64,000 nucleotides of DNA from Bartonella sp. TP (lineage in GTDB: Bacteria; Pseudomonadota; Alphaproteobacteria; Rhizobiales; Rhizobiaceae): positions 598,259 through 662,258 of the forward strand of contig NZ_CP129002.1 of assembly GCF_030406085.1 (NCBI RefSeq), written 5' to 3'. This document shows, piece by piece, positions 19,290 to 27,069 of this stretch (position 1 is its first letter; each line of letters opens with the position of its first letter). The notes beneath the pieces are model-generated. The model was given only the letters and a program-made list of their open reading frames with translations, was not told the origin of the DNA and ran no database searches. Made by a program: the position numbers and the translations under genes.

Positions 19290-19922
19290 ATGGCTAAAAA
19301 ATCAGATCTAATTTTTCCGATAATAGCTATGGCTATTACAGTAGCTGCTTCAAATATTTTAGTAGCTTATCCAGTGCGCCTGTTTGGGTTAGAACATGTT
19401 CTAACCTATTCTGCTCTGGTTTTTCCGCTTGTATTTTTAACGAATGATTTTACTAACCGCCTATATGGTCCAGCCGCCGCTCGGCAAGTTGTTTATGTTG
19501 GTTTTATCATAGCTTTTATTATCTCTCTGTTTTTGGCTAGCGTGCGTATTTCCATCGCTGCTAGCATCGCTTTTTTATTGGGGCAGTTGTTGGATATAGC
19601 AATATTTACACCGCTGCGTAGCAAAACTTGGTGGATAGCGCCTTTATGCGCTTCTGTTTTTGGCTGTATTCTAGATAGTGCTTTATTCTTTTCCTTGGCT
19701 TTTGCTCCGCAATTCAGCTTTTTAGACACTGCTTTTGGCTTTCATGACAGTTCACTTGGACAGTATGTTGGTTTTTACAATTTTATGATCCCTTTGTGGC
19801 TTTCAATAGCTATAGGTAGCCTTGGGGTAAAATTGATTATGTCTGTGGCTATGGTTTTGCCATATGGCGCAATTTTGCTTTTCTTAAAGCAAGGCTTTTG
19901 TGTAAAACAACGTGCTTATTAG
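19290..19922 (+). CDS. yhhQ: Queuosine precursor transporter (VUT/YhhQ family)
   Basis: This membrane protein of the DUF165/VUT family imports 7-cyano-7-deazaguanine or related precursors for queuosine in tRNA. The 210-aa protein has about six hydrophobic segments and the family stretch FLTNDFTNRLYG near residue 50, with DSALFFSLAF further on. The ribosome site GGCGGGGAAT is strong. It lies 34 bp after rpmB, possibly cotranscribed. It suggests the organism salvages queuosine precursors, although complete synthesis elsewhere cannot be excluded. Confidence 0.9.
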   Translation: MAKKSDLIFPIIAMAITVAASNILVAYPVRLFGLEHVLTYSALVFPLVFLTNDFTNRLYGPAAARQVVYVGFIIAFIISLFLASVRISIAASIAFLLGQLLDIAIFTPLRSKTWWIAPLCASVFGCILDSALFFSLAFAPQFSFLDTAFGFHDSSLGQYVGFYNFMIPLWLSIAIGSLGVKLIMSVAMVLPYGAILLFLKQGFCVKQRAY

Positions 19923-19936
19923 GCGCGGCCTGTAAT

Positions 19937-20554
19937 TTAGCAGAACTTATTCTTTTTCAACAATTTATAGGCTTGCAAGATTTCGTTAAATCTTTGCTCT
20001 TGCGAGCGATCTCCGCCATTTGCGTCCGGATGGTGAGCTTTAACTAGAGCTTTATATTTAGCCACAATCTGATCGGCAGTTGCGGTTGGTTGCAAGCCTA
20101 ATGCTTCAAATGAGCGTTTTTCTTGGGGATTCAGTTGCCGCATGGTTGAATCTGCAGCACCTGGTGTGCCAAATTTGCGATAAATGCTGTTTACCATGTT
20201 TTGATAGCGGGCCGAACCAGAGCGTAAATTAGCAAAGTCAGAAGAAAGGCTAGCCCTGTTAAGATGAGCGCCAGAAGGCCAGGTAGGGCGCTCCCCTATA
20301 TTCGTTTGATGTTGAAATTTTCCTATATCTTCAGGGTCTAACCCTTCAAAAAAATTAAAATTCTTATTATATTCACGAATATGCTCTAGGCAAAAATATA
20401 GATATTTGCCATCCGCCTCACGGCTAGCGGGAGCGCGATAAATTCCTTCTTTTGTGCAGCCCTTAAAAGCGCACAATCTTTCTGGTGGGGTTTCCTTTGA
20501 TTTTCTAGTAGAGTTAATTCGTATAGAATCAAAATATTTAGATTTTATTGCCAT
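19937..20554 (-). CDS. J-domain protein with C-terminal DnaJ domain
   Basis: A C-terminal J domain (about 147-203) with the HPD motif at 175-177 indicates a DnaK co-chaperone. The N-terminal region has C28, C33, C55 and H58 (CAFKGC ... CLEH), which could bind a metal. This layout matches the J protein usually next to bolA in Hyphomicrobiales. It is 205 aa, divergent from bolA across a 46-bp gap. Its client is unknown. Confidence 0.88.
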   Translation of the reverse strand: MAIKSKYFDSIRINSTRKSKETPPERLCAFKGCTKEGIYRAPASREADGKYLYFCLEHIREYNKNFNFFEGLDPEDIGKFQHQTNIGERPTWPSGAHLNRASLSSDFANLRSGSARYQNMVNSIYRKFGTPGAADSTMRQLNPQEKRSFEALGLQPTATADQIVAKYKALVKAHHPDANGGDRSQEQRFNEILQAYKLLKKNKFC

Positions 20555-20600
20555 AATAATTTAAATAAGCAATTCGCTTATAATAAGCAAGGATTAAAAT

Positions 20601-20858
20601 ATGAATCTAGCTCAGCAAATCCATAAAAAACTGAATACAATCTTTGCACCTAGCTTTTTAGAAGTAATAGATGAAACGCATTTGCATCATGGCCACCCCG
20701 GGGTAGATACCAGCCGCTCATCGCATTTTCGAGTATTTATCAATGCTAAATGTTTTGCCAGCTTAACAAAATTAGAGATACATCGTAAGATCAACGAAGC
20801 TTTAAAGCTAGAGTTGGCTAATTCCATTCATGCTCTAGCAATAGAAATTTTAAAATAA
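20601..20858 (+). CDS. bolA: BolA family protein
   Basis: An 85-aa BolA-like protein, probably acting with a monothiol glutaredoxin in Fe-S trafficking or as a regulator. It has the class II KH-like fold signature: ETHLHHGHPG, then SHFRVFINAKCFASL and EIHRKINEAL. A TATAAT is present about 20 bp upstream in the divergent gap. Its stop directly abuts the convergent Xer gene (0 bp). Confidence 0.93.
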   Translation: MNLAQQIHKKLNTIFAPSFLEVIDETHLHHGHPGVDTSRSSHFRVFINAKCFASLTKLEIHRKINEALKLELANSIHALAIEILK

Positions 20859-21806
20859 TTATTTTTTAAAACGTGGATGCGCTTGTTGATAAATTTTTAG
20901 CAAATGCTTGCTGTCAATGTTGGTATAGATCTGCGTGCTGCTAAGGCTGGCATGTCCTAGAAGTTCTTGAATGGCGCGTAAATTGGAACCATTTTGCAAT
21001 AGATGCGTCGCAAAAGAATGGCGTAAGGCATGCGGAGTAACTGTTGCGGCTAATCCTAAAGCATGGCGCAGCAAGCGCACAGACCGTTGTACTATCTCTG
21101 ACCGTAACGCTTTGCCGCGTAGCCCACGAAAAAGCTCGGCCTCGGGGGGTAAATCATAAGGGCAAAGCTTTTTATATTCTGCAATAGCCTGATGCACAAC
21201 AGGCAAAATAGGTACGATACGTGTTTTGCCTCCCTTGCCCTTTATATAAAGATTGCTTTGCTCTACGTTAGCTACATCCTTTGCCTTTATGCTCAAGGCT
21301 TCGTTAATACGTAATCCTGCGCCATATAGCAGAGTTAACACTGCGCAATCACGAGCTTGTACCCATGCTATATTATGCTTTTGCGTAGGTCTTGCAACTA
21401 AACTTATAGCATTTTCTGTTGTTAAGGTGCGCGGTAGATGCAGCTTTATGCGTGGCGCTTTTAGCGCTTTTATTGCATCATTTTTTACTAGATTGCGTTT
21501 TTTTAAATAAGCAAAAAAACTACGCAAGGCAGCTTGTTCACGCGCTAAAGAACGGGCGGTTAGTCCAGATTTTTGTCTAAATGCTAAAAAACTACGAAAA
21601 TCCATTAACTGTAGCAGCTTCAAATCTTCTAAGCCCAATAATTTAGCCAAATGTTGTGACATAAAGTGAAAAAACTGCCGTAAATCTCGTTCATAAGCAC
21701 AAACAGTTAGGTGGGCATAGTTTTTGCTATATTGCAAATATTCCAAAAACTCTGTTTTTACCTTTAAAAGCTCAGTATCCGCTTCTATTAACAATAGCTG
21801 TTTCAT
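20859..21806 (-). CDS. xerC: Tyrosine recombinase, XerC-like
   Basis: The second Xer recombinase of the window, 315 aa. The catalytic set is complete: R166 (GAGLRINE), K189, H259 and R262 (HALRH), H285 (LGHASL), Y294. The N-terminal core-binding domain spans about 14-105. By exclusion and context it is called XerC, partner of the XerD-like protein. It abuts bolA at its 3' end and follows ubiH on the same strand (5-bp gap). Confidence 0.85.
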   Translation of the reverse strand: MKQLLLIEADTELLKVKTEFLEYLQYSKNYAHLTVCAYERDLRQFFHFMSQHLAKLLGLEDLKLLQLMDFRSFLAFRQKSGLTARSLAREQAALRSFFAYLKKRNLVKNDAIKALKAPRIKLHLPRTLTTENAISLVARPTQKHNIAWVQARDCAVLTLLYGAGLRINEALSIKAKDVANVEQSNLYIKGKGGKTRIVPILPVVHQAIAEYKKLCPYDLPPEAELFRGLRGKALRSEIVQRSVRLLRHALGLAATVTPHALRHSFATHLLQNGSNLRAIQELLGHASLSSTQIYTNIDSKHLLKIYQQAHPRFKK

Positions 21807-21811
21807 AAATT

Positions 21812-23038
21812 TTATATATCTTTGCCTTGTAGTAATGCTGGCGACATAGTGCTTTGTCCAGTTGCTTGGGCTATAAAATAATTTTTAAGTTTTTCACTTC
21901 TATTGACTAAATATAAGCCAATATCGCGTAATTGCCGTATCATAATATAATCATTAGAAAATAATTGATGCAAAAAATGGCTGCCAAACCCCATGCGCAC
22001 TAACTCCAAGCGTCTTGCTGTTTGATAAGCCTCTAATTGTGTACTCATACCTATATCTAGTCCTAATCTGGCATTTTTTACAATAATTTGGGCCGCAGTA
22101 GCACAATCGCGCAAGCCTAAATTCAAACCCTGTCCGCATAGGGGATGTATGGCATGGGCTGCATCGCCAATTAGCATAAATCTTGGCTTTATTAAGCTAT
22201 GCGGTAGAATCAGCTCCAGGGGAAAGGCCTGTATTTTGCTATCTAAGCTCAGCTTGCCAAGATAACGTCCAAATCTTTGCTCTAAAGCCTGAATGAAAAT
22301 TTGTGAATCGCTGCTAAGTAATTGCTGGGCATCTTGTGTGTTTTCTGTCCAGACTAAAGAAGAGCGCTGTCGCGAAAGGGGCAAGATAGCAAAAGGTCCC
22401 GCGGGTAAAAAATGTTGTATCGCGACGCCATTATGGGGCCATTCATGCTTTACCGTGCAGACAATAGCTTTTTTTTCGTAATTCAGTGTAAAGCTTTTAA
22501 TACCAATGGCAGCGCGCAAGCGTGAATGTTTACCATCTGCTGCGATTAACAATTTAGTCTGTTGGAGTGGTTTATTTGCCAGTTTTACTGCTACATAATT
22601 ATTTTCAACTGTAAAATTATCTAGCTCGCATTGATGAATAATTTCAATATTAAGCTCGGCCGCTCTTTGATATAAGGCTGGCATAAAATCTTTGGTTTCT
22701 ATCATATAGGCTAAAGCTGGCAGCTCTTTAGCTGTAAGCTGTAGCAGCTTGGGGCGAATTATATCTTTTAACCTAGAATCAGTAATGTCCATTTTTAATA
22801 TTGGCTCTGCTTTTGCCTCTATGCGCGACCATATTTGCAGCTTTTGCAGCATTTTGACGCAATCTGGGGCAATGGCGTGGCATTTTTCATCTGCCAAATG
22901 CGCTGACTGGCTGCGTGAATCAATTACGCAAAACTTTAGGCTGGGTCTATATTGTTTTATTGCAATGGCCAAACAAAGCCCGGCATAAGAACCACCGACA
23001 ATGAGTAAATCGTTATTAAAGCTTTCGTTGTGCTGCAT
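21812..23038 (-). CDS. ubiH: UbiH/UbiF/VisC/COQ6-type ubiquinone hydroxylase
   Basis: This FAD-dependent aromatic hydroxylase is likely to act on a ubiquinone-ring precursor. The N-terminal FAD motif is VGGSYAGLCLA, the middle region has AADGKHSRLR, and a C-terminal FAD motif is LIGDAAHAIHPLCGQGLN. The length is 408 aa. The ring position hydroxylated cannot be assigned from sequence, because alphaproteobacterial UbiH/UbiL proteins differ in regiospecificity. It is divergent from ftsK, as in rhizobia. Confidence 0.9.
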   Translation of the reverse strand: MQHNESFNNDLLIVGGSYAGLCLAIAIKQYRPSLKFCVIDSRSQSAHLADEKCHAIAPDCVKMLQKLQIWSRIEAKAEPILKMDITDSRLKDIIRPKLLQLTAKELPALAYMIETKDFMPALYQRAAELNIEIIHQCELDNFTVENNYVAVKLANKPLQQTKLLIAADGKHSRLRAAIGIKSFTLNYEKKAIVCTVKHEWPHNGVAIQHFLPAGPFAILPLSRQRSSLVWTENTQDAQQLLSSDSQIFIQALEQRFGRYLGKLSLDSKIQAFPLELILPHSLIKPRFMLIGDAAHAIHPLCGQGLNLGLRDCATAAQIIVKNARLGLDIGMSTQLEAYQTARRLELVRMGFGSHFLHQLFSNDYIMIRQLRDIGLYLVNRSEKLKNYFIAQATGQSTMSPALLQGKDI

Positions 23039-23063
23039 AAACGACTCCTATTATAAAAAGAAA

Positions 23064-23093
23064 TTGACTATAGAATATATATAAAACTATAAT
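23064..23093 (+). promoter_or_regulatory. Sigma70-type promoter for ftsK
   Basis: TTGACT (23064-23069), an 18-bp spacer and TATAAT (23088-23093), 41 bp before the ftsK ATG in the divergent gap with ubiH. Confidence 0.75.
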
Positions 23094-23133
23094 GGTAACC
23101 ATAGCATATATAACATATTAAATTGGATGATGC

Positions 23134-25602
23134 ATGCAAGAGCGGCCCCCCATTAGCTTTGATAGTGAAAAATTTAGTCAAGCCAGTTTTGCCGTTAATT
23201 TTATTTGGCGGCCATTGGGTAGCTTGCTTGGCCTGTTACTGCTGGGGGTAATTGTAGTGCTAGTAATGGGGCTAGTTACTTGGCATATGTCCGATCCTTC
23301 CTTGAGCTATGCTAGCGGCAATTCAGTGCAAAATCTTGCTGGGCATTTTGGAGCAGTTTATGCCGATTTGTCTATGCAGATGCTAGGCTTGGCTAGTTTG
23401 GCCGTACTGTTGCCTTTATTTTTTTTGGCAATTCTTTTGATAATTGGCCGTAGCATTGGCTATGGGTTTTTACGTATATTTTTCTTTATATTAAGCGTTT
23501 TAAGCTTTGCTGCAGCTTTGAGCGCTATTGGTAAAAGCGCGACCTGGCCTTTGGACGTTGGTATGGGCGGGGTGATTGGTGACAGAATTGTCGGGGCGCT
23601 AGATTCTATGTTTACTATGCCAGTTAAGCATCTTTATCGTCTTATTTTTGCTGGTATAGCCATTCCCTTCTCTTTGTGGGCTATGGCGATTGCGGGCGGA
23701 GTAGCGTGGCCTTACAAGCCAGTTTTACCTAGTAGCATAGAGCCAGAAGAGGTGAAGATAAATTTTGCTAATTATGACCCTGATTATGATGAATTGCCGC
23801 CAGATATTTTAATAGATGGTAAGGCCGTGGACGCTGTAGAAGAAGAGCCAAAAACTAGCGTCTTTCTTGGTTGGTTATTGCATAATTGGTTGCGCCTACG
23901 CGGTATGTTTTACAGATTTATTAAATATTTTAGCAGAGAAAAAATAGAGCCTGTTCGTCATGACACCGAGCCTCGTTTTTCAGAAGAACAATTAATGGTA
24001 TTAGACCCAGCCTTTGTAGAACGTAAACCTAAAGCAAAGCCACGGCGCGAGAAATCACCAGCTAAAATTATGCCCGATATAGCATCAATGGCTTTGCAGT
24101 CTATAGGCTTTGAATTGCCAGCATTGGGGTTTTTGAGTAGTCAAGTACGTAATAAACGCGGGGCAAAATTTAGCGACGAATATTTGCGTAAAAATGCCCA
24201 GCAGCTAGAAGCAGTTTTAGAAGATTTTGGGGTAAAGGGCCAAATAATTAATGTACGACCAGGGCCCGTAGTTACCTTATATGAATTAGAGCCAGCGCCT
24301 GGGATAAAATCGTCCCGTATTATTGGTTTAGCAGATGATATTGCTAGGTCTATGAGTGCGCTTTCGGCCCGTGTTGCTGTTGTGCCAGGCCGTAATGCTA
24401 TAGGTATAGAATTGCCAAATGCGGAGCGAGAAACCGTATATTTGCGTAGCTTATTAGAATCACGTGCTTATAATGATAGCAAGGCTAGCCTGGCTTTGGC
24501 CCTGGGCGAAGATATCGGCGGTGAGCCAGTAATTGCTGATTTAGCAAAAATGCCGCATTTATTAGTCGCTGGTACTACCGGCTCGGGTAAATCTGTTGGC
24601 ATAAATACTATGATTTTATCCTTGCTATACAAACTTAGCCCAGCGGAATGCCGTTTTATCATGGTAGATCCTAAGATGCTAGAACTATCTGTATATGAGG
24701 GTATTCCGCATTTGCTGAGTCCGGTAGTAACCGACCCTAAGAAAGCCGTGGTTGCTTTAAAATGGGCTGTGCGCGAAATGGAGGATCGTTATCGTAAAAT
24801 GGCTAAAGTCGGGGTACGTAATATCGACGGCTTTAATCGCCGGGTAAAAGAACTAAGCCAAAAGGGCGAAAAAATAACCAGGCAAGTGCAAACGGGCTTT
24901 AATAGCGAAACCGGTGCAGCTATTTTTGAAACAGAGTATTTAGAACTGAAACATCTGCCATATATAGTTATAATAATAGATGAGATGGCAGATTTGATGA
25001 TGGTAGCTGGCAAGGAAATAGAGGGCGCAGTGCAGCGTTTGGCACAAATGGCACGTGCGGCTGGTATACATGTGATAATGGCAACACAGCGGCCTTCTGT
25101 AGATGTTATTACTGGTACTATTAAGGCAAATTTTCCAACGCGTATTTCTTTTTCGGTAACGTCAAAGATAGATAGCCGTACTATATTAGGCGAGCAAGGG
25201 GCAGAACAATTGTTAGGCCAAGGAGATATGCTGTTTATGATGGGTGGCGGGCGCATTCAACGTGTGCACGGGCCATTTGTAAATGATATGGAAGTAGAAG
25301 AAGTGGTTAATCATTTAAAACTACAAGGTTCGCCAGATTATCTAGATGATGTAACGCAAGAAGCGGAAGAAGAGCAAGAGGCAAATTCTGTAGCGAATTT
25401 GGGTAAATCAGATGACATTTATGACCAAGCCGTAGCAGTTGTTTTGCGTGACCGTAAAGTTTCGACCTCTTATATACAAAGGCGCTTAGGGATAGGCTAT
25501 AATAAAGCAGCCTCGCTGGTTGAAAGAATGGAACAAGAGGGGCTAATCTCAGCCGCAAACCGGGTTGGTAAGCGTGAGATTTTAGTCCCAGAGGAAGGAT
25601 AA
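23134..25602 (+). CDS. ftsK: DNA translocase FtsK
   Basis: FtsK couples septation to chromosome segregation by pumping DNA and activating XerCD at dif. The N-terminal region (about 25-195) holds four membrane spans. A moderately charged linker follows, then the alpha/beta RecA-like motor with Walker A GTTGSGKS at 480-487 and Walker B IIIDEMADLMM near 612. The C-terminal gamma winged-helix domain (about 755-822) reads KOPS sequences. At 822 aa the linker is short for the family. It is likely transcribed with lolA, whose ATG lies 3 bp after its stop. Confidence 0.97.
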   Translation: MQERPPISFDSEKFSQASFAVNFIWRPLGSLLGLLLLGVIVVLVMGLVTWHMSDPSLSYASGNSVQNLAGHFGAVYADLSMQMLGLASLAVLLPLFFLAILLIIGRSIGYGFLRIFFFILSVLSFAAALSAIGKSATWPLDVGMGGVIGDRIVGALDSMFTMPVKHLYRLIFAGIAIPFSLWAMAIAGGVAWPYKPVLPSSIEPEEVKINFANYDPDYDELPPDILIDGKAVDAVEEEPKTSVFLGWLLHNWLRLRGMFYRFIKYFSREKIEPVRHDTEPRFSEEQLMVLDPAFVERKPKAKPRREKSPAKIMPDIASMALQSIGFELPALGFLSSQVRNKRGAKFSDEYLRKNAQQLEAVLEDFGVKGQIINVRPGPVVTLYELEPAPGIKSSRIIGLADDIARSMSALSARVAVVPGRNAIGIELPNAERETVYLRSLLESRAYNDSKASLALALGEDIGGEPVIADLAKMPHLLVAGTTGSGKSVGINTMILSLLYKLSPAECRFIMVDPKMLELSVYEGIPHLLSPVVTDPKKAVVALKWAVREMEDRYRKMAKVGVRNIDGFNRRVKELSQKGEKITRQVQTGFNSETGAAIFETEYLELKHLPYIVIIIDEMADLMMVAGKEIEGAVQRLAQMARAAGIHVIMATQRPSVDVITGTIKANFPTRISFSVTSKIDSRTILGEQGAEQLLGQGDMLFMMGGGRIQRVHGPFVNDMEVEEVVNHLKLQGSPDYLDDVTQEAEEEQEANSVANLGKSDDIYDQAVAVVLRDRKVSTSYIQRRLGIGYNKAASLVERMEQEGLISAANRVGKREILVPEEG

Positions 25603-25605
25603 TTG

Positions 25606-26214
25606 ATGTTTAAAATAATAAAAAAATCAGCTATTTTTGCTAGCCTAATATGGCTGGCGTTGTTTAGCCAAAAGGCTTATGCGGCTAGTGCTGAAGCTAC
25701 AGCCCAGAATATCTTGGACAATTTTGCTGCTACAGCTACACAAATGTCCGATTTTATACAAATTGGCCCCCATGGTGAGCGAACCCATGGAACTTTTTAT
25801 CTAGAACGGCCTGGTAAAATAAGATTTTTTTATAAAGACGCCCCGCTTAATATAATAGCAGACGGTACCTCTGTAGCAATAAATAATACGCGATTGGATA
25901 GTTGGGATTTGTATAATCTGAGCCAAACACCTATGAAAATGCTGCTGGCAAATAGCATAGATTTGCGCCAGGGCCAGCTTGCTGGGGTAACGCGTAATGG
26001 CAATCTGGTTACTATAATTTTGCGCGATAGACAATTGGGCAATGGCTCTTTGCGCTTGAGTTTTGGTGCTCGCGATCATGAATTGCAGCAATGGACATTG
26101 ATAGATGCACAAAATTTACCAACAACGGTAAAGATTTTGAATAGGCAAAAAAATGTCGGGTTTGAAAAAGATATGTTTGCCATACCGTACCAAGATATCG
26201 CTATGAAGCGGTAA
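25606..26214 (+). CDS. lolA: Outer-membrane lipoprotein carrier protein LolA
   Basis: LolA shuttles lipoproteins from LolCDE across the periplasm. The 202-aa form starting at the ATG 25606 follows GAGGAAGGA; a TTG at 25603 is open but unnecessary. A signal peptide (basic KIIKK, hydrophobic core, cleavage after AYA near residue 26) precedes the LolA beta-sheet fold, with FYLERPGKIRF and no cysteines. It follows ftsK, the usual rhizobial location. The last 14 residues (DMFAIPYQDIAMKR) recur exactly in the next gene. Confidence 0.92.
   Translation: MFKIIKKSAIFASLIWLALFSQKAYAASAEATAQNILDNFAATATQMSDFIQIGPHGERTHGTFYLERPGKIRFFYKDAPLNIIADGTSVAINNTRLDSWDLYNLSQTPMKMLLANSIDLRQGQLAGVTRNGNLVTIILRDRQLGNGSLRLSFGARDHELQQWTLIDAQNLPTTVKILNRQKNVGFEKDMFAIPYQDIAMKR
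26170..26214 (+). repeat. 3'-terminal 45 bp of lolA, repeated at 26939-26983
   Basis: The final 15 codons of lolA, including stop, match the final 15 codons of the next gene at 40 of 45 positions. All four coding differences are synonymous third-position changes (CCG/CCC, TAC/TAT, ATC/ATT, CGG/CGC) and the stop is TAA versus TGA. Confidence 0.9.
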
Positions 26215-26250
26215 TGATTAGTCTATTTGCTTTTTTTATTTTACAGCTCT

Positions 26251-26283
26251 GAGTGTAATATGTTCTGCTGATATTTTAGCTAA
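26251..26283 (+). repeat. 33-bp upstream repeat, copy 1
   Basis: It matches the copy at 27020-27052 at 29 of 33 positions (core TAATATGTTCTGCTG). Each copy ends 10-17 bp before the start codon of a LolA-like paralogue. It may carry regulatory information or simply be residue of the tandem duplication. Confidence 0.85.
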
Positions 26284-26293
26284 GGGGGGTGTT

Positions 26294-26983
26294 ATGTTGC
26301 ATAAGTTTTTTATGAGTGTATTTGGGTTTTTGACGTCAATTATTTCAAGTTTTTTTACTGCTACAGTTACAGTAATTATTCAACACAATAAAAACTTAAT
26401 TTGGAACTATTGTGTAAAATGGTACATGCGAAAAAAAGCTGAGTATTTCTTAAAGAAATATAGGGAAACGCGTACGGAACAATCTGATGTTGTTATTACA
26501 GATCACTCAGACTCCGTCTATGCCATAAATAATGTGAATAGGGGTGTGATATATATAAAGCGGCCAAATAAAGCAAGGCTTGATATGAAGGATCCTGGGA
26601 AAATTATTATTTCGGACGGCAGTAAGATATTAGATACAAATCTTGCTTCTGGTAAGAGCGAAGAGTTTTTGGATTGTAAGTATCATCCATTGCATTTTTT
26701 CTGTCGTGACAAGATAGATATGACAGATTTTTCGAAGGTGGTGTGCGGTAATGACAGTGATGGTGATACTATAATAGATTTAGAACGCAAAGGTGGCGCT
26801 AAATTGAAACTTACTTTTGCCTCTATACTTAAACCTAAAAAAGGCAATTTTTTGAAAAAATATGAAGAAATAGATAATGATAAGATAACGAAATCTTATG
26901 AATTTTCAAACACGAAAAAAGATGTAGAAATTAAAGAAGATATGTTTGCCATACCCTATCAAGATATTGCTATGAAGCGCTGA
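26294..26983 (+). CDS. LolA-like paralogue 1 with N-terminal membrane anchor
   Basis: This 229-aa protein has a hydrophobic segment at about 5-29, then a strongly basic stretch (NKNLIWNYCVKWYMRKK), then a region aligning with LolA: AEYFLKKY for the first helix, YIKRPNKARL for LolA's YLERPGKIRF, and the identical last 14 residues DMFAIPYQDIAMKR. It has four cysteines where LolA has none. The basic residues after the anchor favour a cytoplasmic location for the LolA-like domain. The ribosome site AAGGGGGG is strong. Its sister follows. I do not recognise a described family; the function is unknown. Confidence 0.7.
   Translation: MLHKFFMSVFGFLTSIISSFFTATVTVIIQHNKNLIWNYCVKWYMRKKAEYFLKKYRETRTEQSDVVITDHSDSVYAINNVNRGVIYIKRPNKARLDMKDPGKIIISDGSKILDTNLASGKSEEFLDCKYHPLHFFCRDKIDMTDFSKVVCGNDSDGDTIIDLERKGGAKLKLTFASILKPKKGNFLKKYEEIDNDKITKSYEFSNTKKDVEIKEDMFAIPYQDIAMKR
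26939..26983 (+). repeat. 3'-terminal 45 bp of paralogue 1, copy of the lolA end
   Basis: Second copy of the LolA C-terminal coding segment described at 26170-26214. Identity is 40/45 with every coding difference synonymous. Confidence 0.9.
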
Positions 26984-27019
26984 TGTACAGCTTCTAATTG
27001 CCTTTCACTTGACAATTTT

Positions 27020-27052
27020 GAGCATAATATGTTCTGCTGCTATTTTAGTTAA
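27020..27052 (+). repeat. 33-bp upstream repeat, copy 2
   Basis: Counterpart of 26251-26283, 29/33 identical, upstream of the second LolA-like paralogue. A TTGACA sits nearby at 27009-27014 but no -10 box lies at a workable distance. Confidence 0.85.
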
Positions 27053-27069
27053 TTAATGGTGGTGTTTGG

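Noticed and set aside
27009-27030. TTGACA as -35 of a promoter for paralogue 2
   Set aside because: The only TATAAT-like hexamer (CATAAT at 27023) is 8 bp away, far too close.
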